Source: JBBRWO01 sp964388455
GTDB lineage: Bacteria > Actinomycetota > Coriobacteriia > Anaerosomatales > JAAXUF01
Assembly (NCBI GenBank): GCA_964388455.1
Contig: CAYMAN010000016.1
Location: 1-49,664 of the forward strand
Direction: 5' to 3'
Length of the DNA: 49,664 nucleotides
Shown here piece after piece: positions 16,393-24,807 of the stretch; the stretch's first letter is position 1, and each line of letters begins with the position of its first letter. A model generated the notes under the pieces. It was not told where the DNA came from. It ran no database searches and saw nothing but the letters and a program-made list of their open reading frames with translations. The translations under genes and the position numbers were made by a program.

Positions 16393-17226
16393 CTATTCCA
16401 TGGATTCGATGGCGCGTATGACACCCTGCATCTGCTCATCGGGGGTGGAGGCGCCGGCGGTGACGCCGACCGACTCTGCGCCAGCGAACCACTCGGCTTC
16501 GAGGTCCTCGGCGGTTTCGACGTGATAGACCCGTGCGTTGACGGCCTGGCATATCTCGACGAGGCGTGTGGTGTTGCCCGAGTTGTGACCGCCTACGACG
16601 ATGACGACGTCGACGTTCTCGGCGAGCTCGTGTGCGGATTGCTGACGTTTACCCGTGGCCGAGCAGATGGTGTTGAAGACGCGCAGCTCGGACGCACGCG
16701 GAGTGATCGCTTCGACGACTTCTGTCAGGCGGTCGAGCGATTGTGTGGTCTGCACGACCACTCCCACCCTGCGGGAAGGTAGCTTCGCAGGGAGCTCGGC
16801 CGCCGAGGAGACCACGAGCGCCTCGCCGCCGGCGTGGGCCATGATGCCCTCGACCTCGGGGTGGTCAGCCTCGCCGACGATGACGACGGTGTAACCGCCT
16901 CGCTTGAGCTCTTCTGCGGCCTCGTGTGCCTTGCTCACGTGCGGACAGGTCGCGTCGACGACGTTGAGGCCACGATCGCGCGCCTCGTCGATGATCGCGG
17001 GATCCACGCCGTGGCTGCGGATGACGAGGGTGCCCTCCGGTGCTTCTTCGAGTGTCGATGCGACCTCGACACCACGATCGCGAAGTGCGGCGACCGCCTG
17101 CGGATTGTGGATCAGCGGACCCAGGGTGTGCACCGCGGTGCTGCTCATCGCGGCTTCCTCAGCGAGCTTGAGCGCGCGTTCAACTCCGTAGCAGATCCCT
17201 GCGTAACGGGCGACTTCAACGCGCAT
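16393..17226 (-). CDS. ispH: 4-hydroxy-3-methylbut-2-enyl diphosphate reductase
   Basis: A 277-residue Fe-S enzyme for the final step of the MEP isoprenoid pathway, making isopentenyl and dimethylallyl diphosphate. The three cluster cysteines Cys12, Cys94 (ATCPHV) and Cys188 (CSATGKRQ) are intact, as are histidines in LIHNPQ, SHGVD and DHPEVEG. It depends on the Fe-S machinery encoded elsewhere in the window. It follows plsC by 2 nt, within the conserved cmk-plsC-ispH order (in some lineages fused or followed by rpsA, absent here). Confidence 0.97.
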   Translation of the reverse strand: MRVEVARYAGICYGVERALKLAEEAAMSSTAVHTLGPLIHNPQAVAALRDRGVEVASTLEEAPEGTLVIRSHGVDPAIIDEARDRGLNVVDATCPHVSKAHEAAEELKRGGYTVVIVGEADHPEVEGIMAHAGGEALVVSSAAELPAKLPSRRVGVVVQTTQSLDRLTEVVEAITPRASELRVFNTICSATGKRQQSAHELAENVDVVIVVGGHNSGNTTRLVEICQAVNARVYHVETAEDLEAEWFAGAESVGVTAGASTPDEQMQGVIRAIESME

Positions 17227-17228
17227 GA

Positions 17229-17918
17229 TCAGCTCGCCTCCTCGGCGGCGTCGCGGGCGGTGGCGATACGCTTCATGATCTCTGCGGTCATGGCCGCGAG
17301 CTTCTCCTTGCGTCCGCCCTCGGTGAACGCGTCGGGGCTGACGGGCTGGCCGATCCGGATGGTGACGCGGGGAAAGCGCGGGATCTTCGCACCTGCGGGC
17401 AACGCCTTGTCGGTCCCGACGATTCCGACGGGAACCACCGGTACGCCGGCGCGTATCGCTATGAAGGCGACGCCTGCATGCGCCGCGCCGAGGTCCGTGG
17501 ACGCCTCCGATCCAGGCCGACGCCGCGTGCCTTCCGGGAACATGCCGACCGGCTCGCCGCCCGTGAGCAGTGTGCTTGCACGGGTGATCGCCTCACGGTC
17601 CGCGCTGGCGCGGGTGATAGGCATCGCCCAGACGTTTTGCAGAAACCAGCCGAGCAGCTTGTTCTCGAACAGCTCGGACTTGGCGACGAAGTGGGTCTCA
17701 CGCGGCATGATGCACCAGAGCAGCGCGGGATCGAGGTAGCTCACGTGATTGCCGGCGAGGATGAAACCGCCGGTGGCCGGGATGTTCTGGGCATCGACTA
17801 GGCGCACGCGGTAGATGGTGAGCAGGAGTCTGCCGACGGTGACGCGCAGGAAGCGGGCGAAGCGCCACCGTGGGGCGTCGGCCCCGATGGCCGGTGAACC
17901 GAACGCGGGGCTGCTCAC
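17229..17918 (-). CDS. plsC: 1-acyl-sn-glycerol-3-phosphate acyltransferase
   Basis: A 229-residue acyltransferase with the catalytic HX4D motif at His58-Asp63 (NHVSYLD) and the substrate-binding FPEGTRRRPG near residue 135. An N-terminal hydrophobic stretch should place it at the inner membrane face. It converts lysophosphatidic acid to phosphatidic acid, complementing PlsY. The GTG start overlaps the cmk stop as GTGA. Confidence 0.93.
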   Translation of the reverse strand: MSSPAFGSPAIGADAPRWRFARFLRVTVGRLLLTIYRVRLVDAQNIPATGGFILAGNHVSYLDPALLWCIMPRETHFVAKSELFENKLLGWFLQNVWAMPITRASADREAITRASTLLTGGEPVGMFPEGTRRRPGSEASTDLGAAHAGVAFIAIRAGVPVVPVGIVGTDKALPAGAKIPRFPRVTIRIGQPVSPDAFTEGGRKEKLAAMTAEIMKRIATARDAAEEAS

Positions 17919-18586
17919 GACTGGCGCTCCTCTGCAAGCGACGCGATGGCTTCAACGACCTCCATCAGTGACAGGCCCGTGGTATCGAGCTCCACAGCGT
18001 CTGCGGCGGACACCAACGGAGAGTGCTTGCGGGTCGAATCGGCCGAGTCGCGGCGCAGGAGCGCATCTTGCACGCCGGTCGCATCCACGGTGATGCCAGT
18101 GAGTGCCTGCTGGGCAGCTCGGCGACGGGCACGCTCCTCGGGTGTCGCGGTGAGGAACACCTTCACTTCGGCGTCGGGGAAGACGACGGTACCGATGTCG
18201 CGGCCCTCGACGACGATGTCGTCAGATCCGCCAAGAGCGCGCTGCTGGGCGACCATCGCTTCGCGCACGTGCGGCATGCGGGCCACGGCGCTGACAGCCT
18301 CGTCGATCTCCGGCAGACGAATGGCTGACGTGACGTCCTCATCGGCGATTCTGACGATCGATGGCAGCGTTGCACCCGGCTCGTGGCCGAAGGAGATCTC
18401 GTCGGTCGCGGCGATGGCAGCGATTGCATCCTCATCCTCAAGCGAGATGCCGAGGCTGAGTGCGCGATGCGCAACCGCCCGATACATGGCACCGGTGTCG
18501 AGATAGTGAAAACCGAGGCGGCCGGCGACGAGCTTGGCGACCGTGGACTTGCCTGAACCTGCAGGGCCGTCGATGGCGATGATCAT
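17915..18586 (-). CDS. cmk: Cytidylate kinase
   Basis: A 223-residue nucleoside monophosphate kinase phosphorylating CMP and dCMP. The P-loop GPAGSGKST is at residues 7-15, followed by YLDTGAMYR and a VEGRDIGTVVFPDA segment. ATG 18586 gives the standard MIIAIDGPAGSGKS start, though no good Shine-Dalgarno sequence precedes it. The 102-nt gap to aroA is one of the larger breaks in this run and contains only a weak TACGAT -10-like element, so a separate promoter is possible but not shown. Confidence 0.95.
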   Translation of the reverse strand: MIIAIDGPAGSGKSTVAKLVAGRLGFHYLDTGAMYRAVAHRALSLGISLEDEDAIAAIAATDEISFGHEPGATLPSIVRIADEDVTSAIRLPEIDEAVSAVARMPHVREAMVAQQRALGGSDDIVVEGRDIGTVVFPDAEVKVFLTATPEERARRRAAQQALTGITVDATGVQDALLRRDSADSTRKHSPLVSAADAVELDTTGLSLMEVVEAIASLAEERQS

Positions 18587-18688
18587 GTGTGTGGGATCGC
18601 TTTCGTGCGAGGGGATTCGTGCGCGAAGTATCGTATCACGCGGGCAGTCGCTGACCGGCCCTCGGCTGGCTCGGACACGGGTCAACCG

Positions 18689-20005
18689 CTATTCCGAGAC
18701 GAGCCCCGCAAGGTCCCTGGCGAAGCCCGGATAGCTCACATCGATCGCCTCGAACCCGTCCACGACAACGGGATCCGAGGCGAGCAGACCGGCAACCGCC
18801 CAGGTCATCGCAAGCCGATGATCGCCGAGCGACGAGAGCGTGGCGCCGTGAAGTGGCGTCGGTCCGGTGATGACGAGTGTATCGCCCTCTTCTCGGGCGT
18901 CGGCACCGAGTGCGGTGAGTCCGTCGATGATGGCGGCCAGACGGTCGGACTCCTTAACACGCAGCTCGCCGACCTGCTCGAAGCGCGTCTCGCCAGCGAC
19001 TTGGGTGGCGAGCAGTGCAAGTATCGGAATCTCGTCGATGAGCGACGGGATCTCCTCGGCGGTGACGGTGGTGGCCGAGAGCGATCGCGCGGTGCAGGCG
19101 ATTACGGCGCCGACGCGCTCGCCCTCGGACTCCGGCCATGGTACGACCTCGAGCCCGGAGCCCATGCGCTCTACAACGCGGAGGAAGCCGGATCGTGTCG
19201 GGTTCAGCGACACGCCAGGCATTCTGACTTCGCTACCGGGGACGAGCAGCGCGGCGATGGTGAGAAACGCAGCCGAGGAGGGATCGCGCGGCACGACGAA
19301 CTCCGCAGGTGCCTTGGGGACGACGGGACCTTGCACCGACGCGGTATGGGTCGCAGGATCGACATCCACCGGAACGCCGAAGACCGGCAGCATGCGCTCT
19401 GTGTGGTCACGACTGAGCGACGGTTCCGTGACGCTGGTGCGGCCCTGTGCGCGCAGGCCGGCGAGCAGCACGGCGGTCTTGACCTGAGCCGATGCGACCG
19501 GCGAGGCGTACGAGGTGGGATGGATCGACGCACGACCGTGAATGATCGCCGGCAGCGTGCCCTCATCTGTGAGCGTGAATCCAGCGCCCATGGCCGTGAG
19601 CGGATCGGTGACGCGCCGCATGGGCCGACGGGAGAGCGACTCGTCGCCGACAAGCGTCACCTCGGCCGGCCAGCCCGCAAGGACCCCCATGAGCAGGCGT
19701 GACGTGGTGCCGCTGTTGCCGCAGTCGATGATGCCGCTCCATGGGAGGGGGCAACTGTTGCCCCACCCGCGAACCGCACCTGCAAGCGAGCCGTCAGATT
19801 GAGGCTCGAGCTCGGCGTGCGCCCCAAGGTTGACCACCGCTCGGATGGTGGCACGGACGTCTGCCGAGTCAAGTACGCCCTTGAGCAGCGTGGTGCCCTC
19901 AGCCATCGCAGCGAACAGGACTGCCCTGTGCGACATCGACTTGTCGCCGGGCACATGGACTTCGCCCTTGAGCGGAGGCGATCCCGGTCCGAAGCTCGCC
20001 TTCAT
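18689..20005 (-). CDS. aroA: 3-phosphoshikimate 1-carboxyvinyltransferase (EPSP synthase)
   Basis: A 438-residue shikimate-pathway enzyme joining shikimate 3-phosphate and phosphoenolpyruvate. Conserved segments: PGDKSMSHRAV near residue 19, GNSGTTSRLLMG near 96, and RDHTERML near 200. The Ser/Thr version of the GNxGT loop is of the Bacillus-like rather than the E. coli-like type. It overlaps tyrA by 4 nt (ATGA). Confidence 0.97.
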   Translation of the reverse strand: MKASFGPGSPPLKGEVHVPGDKSMSHRAVLFAAMAEGTTLLKGVLDSADVRATIRAVVNLGAHAELEPQSDGSLAGAVRGWGNSCPLPWSGIIDCGNSGTTSRLLMGVLAGWPAEVTLVGDESLSRRPMRRVTDPLTAMGAGFTLTDEGTLPAIIHGRASIHPTSYASPVASAQVKTAVLLAGLRAQGRTSVTEPSLSRDHTERMLPVFGVPVDVDPATHTASVQGPVVPKAPAEFVVPRDPSSAAFLTIAALLVPGSEVRMPGVSLNPTRSGFLRVVERMGSGLEVVPWPESEGERVGAVIACTARSLSATTVTAEEIPSLIDEIPILALLATQVAGETRFEQVGELRVKESDRLAAIIDGLTALGADAREEGDTLVITGPTPLHGATLSSLGDHRLAMTWAVAGLLASDPVVVDGFEAIDVSYPGFARDLAGLVSE

Positions 20006-21153
20006 GCGCTCTCCCCTGCCTCTGCAAGCGGTGTGATACGTGGTTCGTACCCGCGCATGACCAGGTCCTCTATGAGCGCCGAGAAGTCGCCCTCGTCGGT
20101 CAGCACGAGTACCAGAACCGCGGAGTCCTCACTCTGGTGGTCGATGTCGATGCCTTCGATGTTGCCGCCTGCCCGTGACACCGCACCGGTGATCTCAGCG
20201 ACCACCCCGGGACGGTCCAGCATCGGCACGACGAGTTGCGTCAGCTGAGTCGTCGCCGGGACCCACTGAGCCGGCAGCGAGCTGCGAATCTCCGCGGCCC
20301 GTGCGAGCCATCCGCGGATGCCGTCAGCGTCTCGTGCGCGGAGTAGCGACTCGAAGCTCCCGAGGCGGCTTCGCAGCTCCTCGATGCCGTCAACGATGGC
20401 AGGACCGTTGTCCAGGCAGATGCCCGTCCACAGGTCAGCGCTACCGGCAGCGATGCGGGTCGTGTCTTTGAATCCGCCGGCAGCGAGACGCATAAGCTCG
20501 CCACGCTCCCCGCTGTGGGCCGCGGCCAGGTCGACGAGCGCAGCAGCCGCGACGTGCGGCACGTGGCTGACTATTGCGACCGCCTCATCGTGCGACTCGG
20601 CGTCGACCGAGATCACGCGAGCGCCGAGTGAGCTCACCAAGGCGTGCATCGCCGAGAACACGTCGGGGTCGGTGTCGTGAGTCGGGGTGAGCAGCCAGTA
20701 CGCCCCATCGAACAGATCCGCGCGCGCGGCAGTGACGCCGCTGCGCTCACTGCCGGCCATGGGATGCCCACCGACGAAACGCGACGGTTCGCGTAGTACC
20801 GTGCCGGCAACGTCGAGAACGCCGGCCTTGGTCGACGCGACGTCGGTGACGACACCGCGAAAGCCGCCCGCTCCCACACGCTCAAGCCACGAATTCGCGA
20901 AGCGCGCAGGCGTGGCGAGAACGACGAGGTCCGCGCCTTCGCACCCGAGCCAAGTCGCGGCGCCCAGACCGTCGGGCAGCGACGCATCGTCGAGCAACCC
21001 GGCCTCAAGTGCATACTTCAGGGCCGCGGGATCGACGTCGATTCCCACGACCGTCGGCGCCAGAGGCAGCCGTTTCAGTGCAGCGGCAACAGAGCCACCG
21101 ATCAGGCCCACGCCGATGATCGCGACGCTCTCGAATCCGCCGGGCGCACTCAT
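20002..21153 (-). CDS. tyrA: Prephenate dehydrogenase with ACT domain
   Basis: A 383-residue enzyme for tyrosine synthesis. The NAD-binding loop GVGLIGGS is at residues 14-21, followed by GGHPMAGSERSG and the helical dimerisation domain with HVPHVAAAALV. Residues from about 300 form a regulatory ACT domain (LDRPGVVAEITGAVSRAGG), implying feedback by tyrosine. It is translationally coupled to aroF upstream and aroA downstream. Confidence 0.96.
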   Translation of the reverse strand: MSAPGGFESVAIIGVGLIGGSVAAALKRLPLAPTVVGIDVDPAALKYALEAGLLDDASLPDGLGAATWLGCEGADLVVLATPARFANSWLERVGAGGFRGVVTDVASTKAGVLDVAGTVLREPSRFVGGHPMAGSERSGVTAARADLFDGAYWLLTPTHDTDPDVFSAMHALVSSLGARVISVDAESHDEAVAIVSHVPHVAAAALVDLAAAHSGERGELMRLAAGGFKDTTRIAAGSADLWTGICLDNGPAIVDGIEELRSRLGSFESLLRARDADGIRGWLARAAEIRSSLPAQWVPATTQLTQLVVPMLDRPGVVAEITGAVSRAGGNIEGIDIDHQSEDSAVLVLVLTDEGDFSALIEDLVMRGYEPRITPLAEAGESA

Positions 21154-22175
21154 CCTTCGACTCCCATGCGCTTACCCTCGAGCTCCACCAGAGGAATAAC
21201 CCGCGCCATGAGCGCCGAGAAATCCGCGGGCGTGAGAGACTGCGGCCCATCGCACTTGGCGCGCTCGGGCTGCGGGTGCACCTCGATCATCAGTCCGTCC
21301 GCGCCGGCGGTGACGCTCGCGCGTGACATCGGCGCGATCAGATCTCGTCGGCCGGTTGCGTGGGATGGGTCCGAGATGATCGGCAGGTGGGTCAGCATCT
21401 TGAACGCCGCCACCGCCGCCAGGTCGAGTGTGTTGCGCGTGTACGTCTCGAAGGTGCGGATGCCGCGCTCGCACAGCATCACGTCGCGGTTGCCGCCCTT
21501 GAGCAGGTACTCGGCAGCCGACAATGTCTCTTCGATCGTCGCGGCAAGGCCGCGCTTCAGCAGGATCGGTTTACGCATCCGGCCCAGCTCCTCGAGCATC
21601 ATGAAGTTCTGCATATTGCGAGCACCCACCTGGAGTACGTCGGCGTACTGCGCGACCGTCTCGGCGTCACGGACGTCGAGAACCTCGGTAACGACCGGGA
21701 GATCGACGGAATCACCAGCGGCCCGGAGCAGCTTGAGACCGTCGATGCCCATGCCCTGGAACGCGTACGGACTCGATCGGGGTTTGAACGCGCCACCGCG
21801 AATCATGGTCGCACCGGCCGCTGCAGCGTCACGCGCGACGCCCATCATCTGCTCCTCGGACTCGATGGAGCACGGACCGGCCATCACCGCGAACGCCCCC
21901 CCGCCTACAGATGAGCGGCCAATACGGATCACGGTGTCCTCAGGCTGGAACTCTCGCGTGACAAGTTTGTAGGGCTTGAGGACGCGAATGACCTCTTCGA
22001 CACCGGGCAGGCCCTCGAGGTCGAGTGCGTAGACGATCTCACGCTCGCCCACGACGCCGATGATCGTCTTGACCGTGCCCTGCGACAGATGCGCGTCGGC
22101 CCCGGCCTCGCGAAGCAGTTCGACGATGTGGTCTATCGACTCCTGGGACGCGTGGTCCCGCATGACTACCAGCAT
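21150..22175 (-). CDS. aroF: 3-deoxy-7-phosphoheptulonate (DAHP) synthase, type I-beta
   Basis: A 341-residue first enzyme of the shikimate pathway. Residues 1-70 are a ferredoxin-like regulatory domain as in Thermotoga DAHP synthase, followed by the barrel with VMAGPCSIES, GGAFKPRSSPYAFQG, KRGLAATIEE and ISDPSHATGRRD. ATG 22175 has GAGGAG upstream and yields the family's standard N terminus; the longer frame to 22478 is antisense-like over hisC. No chorismate mutase domain is attached. Confidence 0.96.
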   Translation of the reverse strand: MLVVMRDHASQESIDHIVELLREAGADAHLSQGTVKTIIGVVGEREIVYALDLEGLPGVEEVIRVLKPYKLVTREFQPEDTVIRIGRSSVGGGAFAVMAGPCSIESEEQMMGVARDAAAAGATMIRGGAFKPRSSPYAFQGMGIDGLKLLRAAGDSVDLPVVTEVLDVRDAETVAQYADVLQVGARNMQNFMMLEELGRMRKPILLKRGLAATIEETLSAAEYLLKGGNRDVMLCERGIRTFETYTRNTLDLAAVAAFKMLTHLPIISDPSHATGRRDLIAPMSRASVTAGADGLMIEVHPQPERAKCDGPQSLTPADFSALMARVIPLVELEGKRMGVEG

Positions 22176-22252
22176 GATGACTCCTCTGATCCGCGGTTGC
22201 TCTCGGTCGTGCGCGGGCGGTTCACACCCCCGTCGCAGCCGGGCGACTCGGT

Positions 22253-23353
22253 CTAGAGCGAGCCCAGCTTGGCGACTACCGCCTCGAAGGCGGCGACAGT
22301 GGCGATGGTGTTCTCTGGGGAACCGATACCCACCCTGAGGGCGGATGCGGTGCCGAAGTCGCGAATGATGACTCCCTGAGACAACAACGCCTGGAAGACT
22401 TCGACCGGCTTCTCCGTGTGGAAGTACACGAAGTTCGTCTCCGACGGCACGTATGAGATGCCGAGCCGGTCGAAGCACGAATACAGATACGTCTTCTGTT
22501 CCTGGTTCTCTCGGCGACGGCGTTCGACCTCTGCCGCGTCGGAGAGTGAGTAGTACGCGCCGATCTGCGCGACGGTGTTGACGTTGAAGGGCTCACGGAC
22601 CTTGTTGACCGCTGCGACGAGTGCAGGTGGAAGTACTCCGTAACCGCACCGCGCCCCCGCGAGCGAGTAGATCTTCGAGAACGTCCGCAGCACAGCGATG
22701 CGCCCATCCGCTGTGAAGTAGTCGAGACCGTTGGGATACTCGTCGTCGCAGACGTACTCGAAGTACGCCTCATCGATGACGACCAGGACCTGCTTGGGCA
22801 CACGCGCGAGGAACGTCTCGAAGGCGGCTTTGGTGTAGATCGTGCCCGTGGGGTTGTTGGGATTGCAGAGGAAGAGGAGCTTGGTGCGCTCGGTGATCGC
22901 GGCGAACATCGCGTCGAGGTCGTGGACCTCACCCGTCGCGAGCGGAACACGAACGGCGGTCGCGCCCATGAGCTGTGTGACCATGGGATAGACGACGAAG
23001 CTCGGCCACGGGAACACGCACTCGTCACCGGGGGCGAGAACGCACTGCGCGATGACCCGCAGCAGCTCGTTGCTGCCGTTGCTCACGACCACATGGGCCG
23101 GATCGACGTCCAGATGCTCGCCCAGACGTCGACGCAGCGCCGTAGCGGAACCGTCGCAGTAGACATTGAGGTGCGGAACGACGGCGTGCATGGCTTCGAG
23201 GGCGGCAGGCACGGGACCGTACGGGTTCTCGTTGCTGGAGAGTTTGTGTATGAGGTCCTGGCCGGACTGCTCACGGACCTGACTCGCGCGCAGACCTGGA
23301 GCGTAGGCCACCATCGGTGCCAGTTCCGGTCGGATCAGCGCGTCCCAGTCCAC
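22253..23353 (-). CDS. hisC: Histidinol-phosphate / aromatic aminotransferase HisC
   Basis: A 366-residue PLP aminotransferase of the HisC family. Catalytic lysine is Lys227 in TFSKIYSLAG; SSNENPYGP and NPNNPTG are also seen. GTG 23353 is chosen as the start: a GGAAGG element lies upstream and the N terminus then fits homologues. As first gene before aroF-tyrA-aroA it may transaminate phenylpyruvate and hydroxyphenylpyruvate as well as imidazole-acetol phosphate, as in Bacillus where hisC sits with tyrA and aroE. Dual use is inference. Confidence 0.93.
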   Translation of the reverse strand: MDWDALIRPELAPMVAYAPGLRASQVREQSGQDLIHKLSSNENPYGPVPAALEAMHAVVPHLNVYCDGSATALRRRLGEHLDVDPAHVVVSNGSNELLRVIAQCVLAPGDECVFPWPSFVVYPMVTQLMGATAVRVPLATGEVHDLDAMFAAITERTKLLFLCNPNNPTGTIYTKAAFETFLARVPKQVLVVIDEAYFEYVCDDEYPNGLDYFTADGRIAVLRTFSKIYSLAGARCGYGVLPPALVAAVNKVREPFNVNTVAQIGAYYSLSDAAEVERRRRENQEQKTYLYSCFDRLGISYVPSETNFVYFHTEKPVEVFQALLSQGVIIRDFGTASALRVGIGSPENTIATVAAFEAVVAKLGSL

Positions 23354-23404
23354 AATCAGGTCCTTCCGCTCCTGCGCCAAGAAGGCGCGCGTGTGGTGCG
23401 GACG

Positions 23405-23433
23405 ATTGTCGCAGGTGAGAGGCGCAGGGGCAA
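23405..23433 (-). promoter_or_regulatory. Candidate promoter for the hisC-aroF-tyrA-aroA run
   Basis: TTGCCC (23428-23433) and GACAAT (23405-23410) are separated by 17 bp on the minus strand, starting just after the cobC stop. Predicted transcription begins about 45 nt before hisC. No leader peptide or attenuator structure is apparent in the short leader. Confidence 0.45.
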
Positions 23434-23445
23434 GAATGTACCGAC

Positions 23446-24030
23446 TCAGCCCTCGATGTAGCGCTCCAGCATCCCGTGGCCATCGACGATGCGGACCGTG
23501 GCGAGCTGGGCGTTGTGAACGTGAAATGCCCACACGTCGGTGTATGTCAGTCCGAGCACGTGAACCAGCATCGCCCTCACCACTCCGCCATGCGCGACTA
23601 CGACGAATCGTCCGTCACGCGCGCTGAGCTCGTCTGCGATTTCTGCCACCCGACGCTCGATCGAGCCGCGTGACTCCCCGCCCGGCGCAACCGGCTGTGT
23701 GGCCGAGCGGTAGTTGAAAGCCAGACCGGCCTCGGTAATCTCCTCGAAGGTCATACCCTCTGCGTCTCCGAAGTCGAGCTCGAGCAGCCGATCGTCTGTG
23801 AGCAGTTTCGCACCTGCTACCCGTGAGGCCTTCTCGGCGACGGTGAGGGCGCGGCGGAGGGGACTCGACCAGATCTCATCGGGGGCGAATGCGGCGATCT
23901 TGGCCGGCAGTCGTCGGGCCTGGAGCAGGCCCTCGGCGGTGAAGGGTGAGTCGCCGCGGCCTACGAAGCGACCTGTCACGTTGGCGAGTGTTTCCGGATG
24001 GCGGACCAGCAGCAGAGTCGTTTCACGCAT
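23446..24030 (-). CDS. cobC: Histidine phosphatase family protein, probable CobC
   Basis: A 194-residue phosphoglycerate-mutase-like phosphatase. The phosphoacceptor histidine is in LVRHPETLAN near residue 11 (most relatives have RHGxT); the second catalytic segment is VAHGGVVRAML near residue 146. Because it lies 3 nt after cobS in a cob cluster it probably removes the phosphate from alpha-ribazole 5'-phosphate or adenosylcobalamin 5'-phosphate. A general sugar-phosphate phosphatase cannot be excluded from sequence alone. Confidence 0.82.
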   Translation of the reverse strand: MRETTLLLVRHPETLANVTGRFVGRGDSPFTAEGLLQARRLPAKIAAFAPDEIWSSPLRRALTVAEKASRVAGAKLLTDDRLLELDFGDAEGMTFEEITEAGLAFNYRSATQPVAPGGESRGSIERRVAEIADELSARDGRFVVVAHGGVVRAMLVHVLGLTYTDVWAFHVHNAQLATVRIVDGHGMLERYIEG

Positions 24031-24033
24031 CGT

Positions 24034-24801
24034 CTATACCACCATCGCGTATGCGGCGAACAGGAGAGCTTCCGTGATGAGAACGCTCGCACCCATCACG
24101 TCACCGGTGACGCCGCCGAAGCGCAATGCGAGCACGTGCGGGACGCCGAGTGCGAGCAGTAGCCCGACACCGCTGAGCGCGAGTCCGGCGCCCTGGAAGC
24201 CCAGCCAGGCGGCGTAGGTCGCGAGCCCGAGCGTGGCAACGGCGACGATAACCGCCAGGGCGGACGGACTGCCCATCACCGAGCGACCCAAACCGCCGGT
24301 ACGGGCCGGCTTGCCGAGCCACGCTGCGGCGGTGGCCGCGAACCGCGAGAACACCGGCACGATCAGCAGCGGCACCTCATGAGGCGCGGCGAGTATGGAA
24401 CCGACAGCTGCGACCAGCAGAATCGAGAAGAGCGAGACAGCTGCTGCACCGAACGCGCCGGTGTGGCTGTCGGACATGATCTCCAGGCGGCGTTCGGGGT
24501 CGTGCGAGCCCCAGTAGCCGTCGGCGACGTCCGCGAGACCGTCGAAATGCAGGAGCCGCGTGGCGAGCGCACAGACCAGAACGATCAACCCCGCGAGGAC
24601 CAGCGGCGCAGGTCGCAGAAACGGTGCCACTTCTACCGCCTTGGCGATCCCGTACCCGAGCAGGCCGAGAAGCCCGCCGACCGCGGGGAACCATCCCGCC
24701 ACCTGCGTGCCGCCGCTCTCAGGCCATCGTACCCGCGTCGGCACGATGGTCAGCAACGAGACGGCGAGCGCGGCGTCGCGAACGGGATGCTGGCGCGACA
24801 T
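24034..24801 (-). CDS. cobS: Adenosylcobinamide-GDP ribazoletransferase
   Basis: A 255-residue integral membrane enzyme joining adenosylcobinamide-GDP with alpha-ribazole (phosphate) to give cobalamin. The conserved acidic segment HFDGLADVADGYWGS lies near residue 85, surrounded by several hydrophobic helices. It follows cobT by 6 nt. Together with CobU and CobT it completes the nucleotide loop; corrin-ring genes are not in the window, so salvage of cobinamide is possible. Confidence 0.95.
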   Translation of the reverse strand: MSRQHPVRDAALAVSLLTIVPTRVRWPESGGTQVAGWFPAVGGLLGLLGYGIAKAVEVAPFLRPAPLVLAGLIVLVCALATRLLHFDGLADVADGYWGSHDPERRLEIMSDSHTGAFGAAAVSLFSILLVAAVGSILAAPHEVPLLIVPVFSRFAATAAAWLGKPARTGGLGRSVMGSPSALAVIVAVATLGLATYAAWLGFQGAGLALSGVGLLLALGVPHVLALRFGGVTGDVMGASVLITEALLFAAYAMVV

Positions 24802-24807
24802 GGCTGG

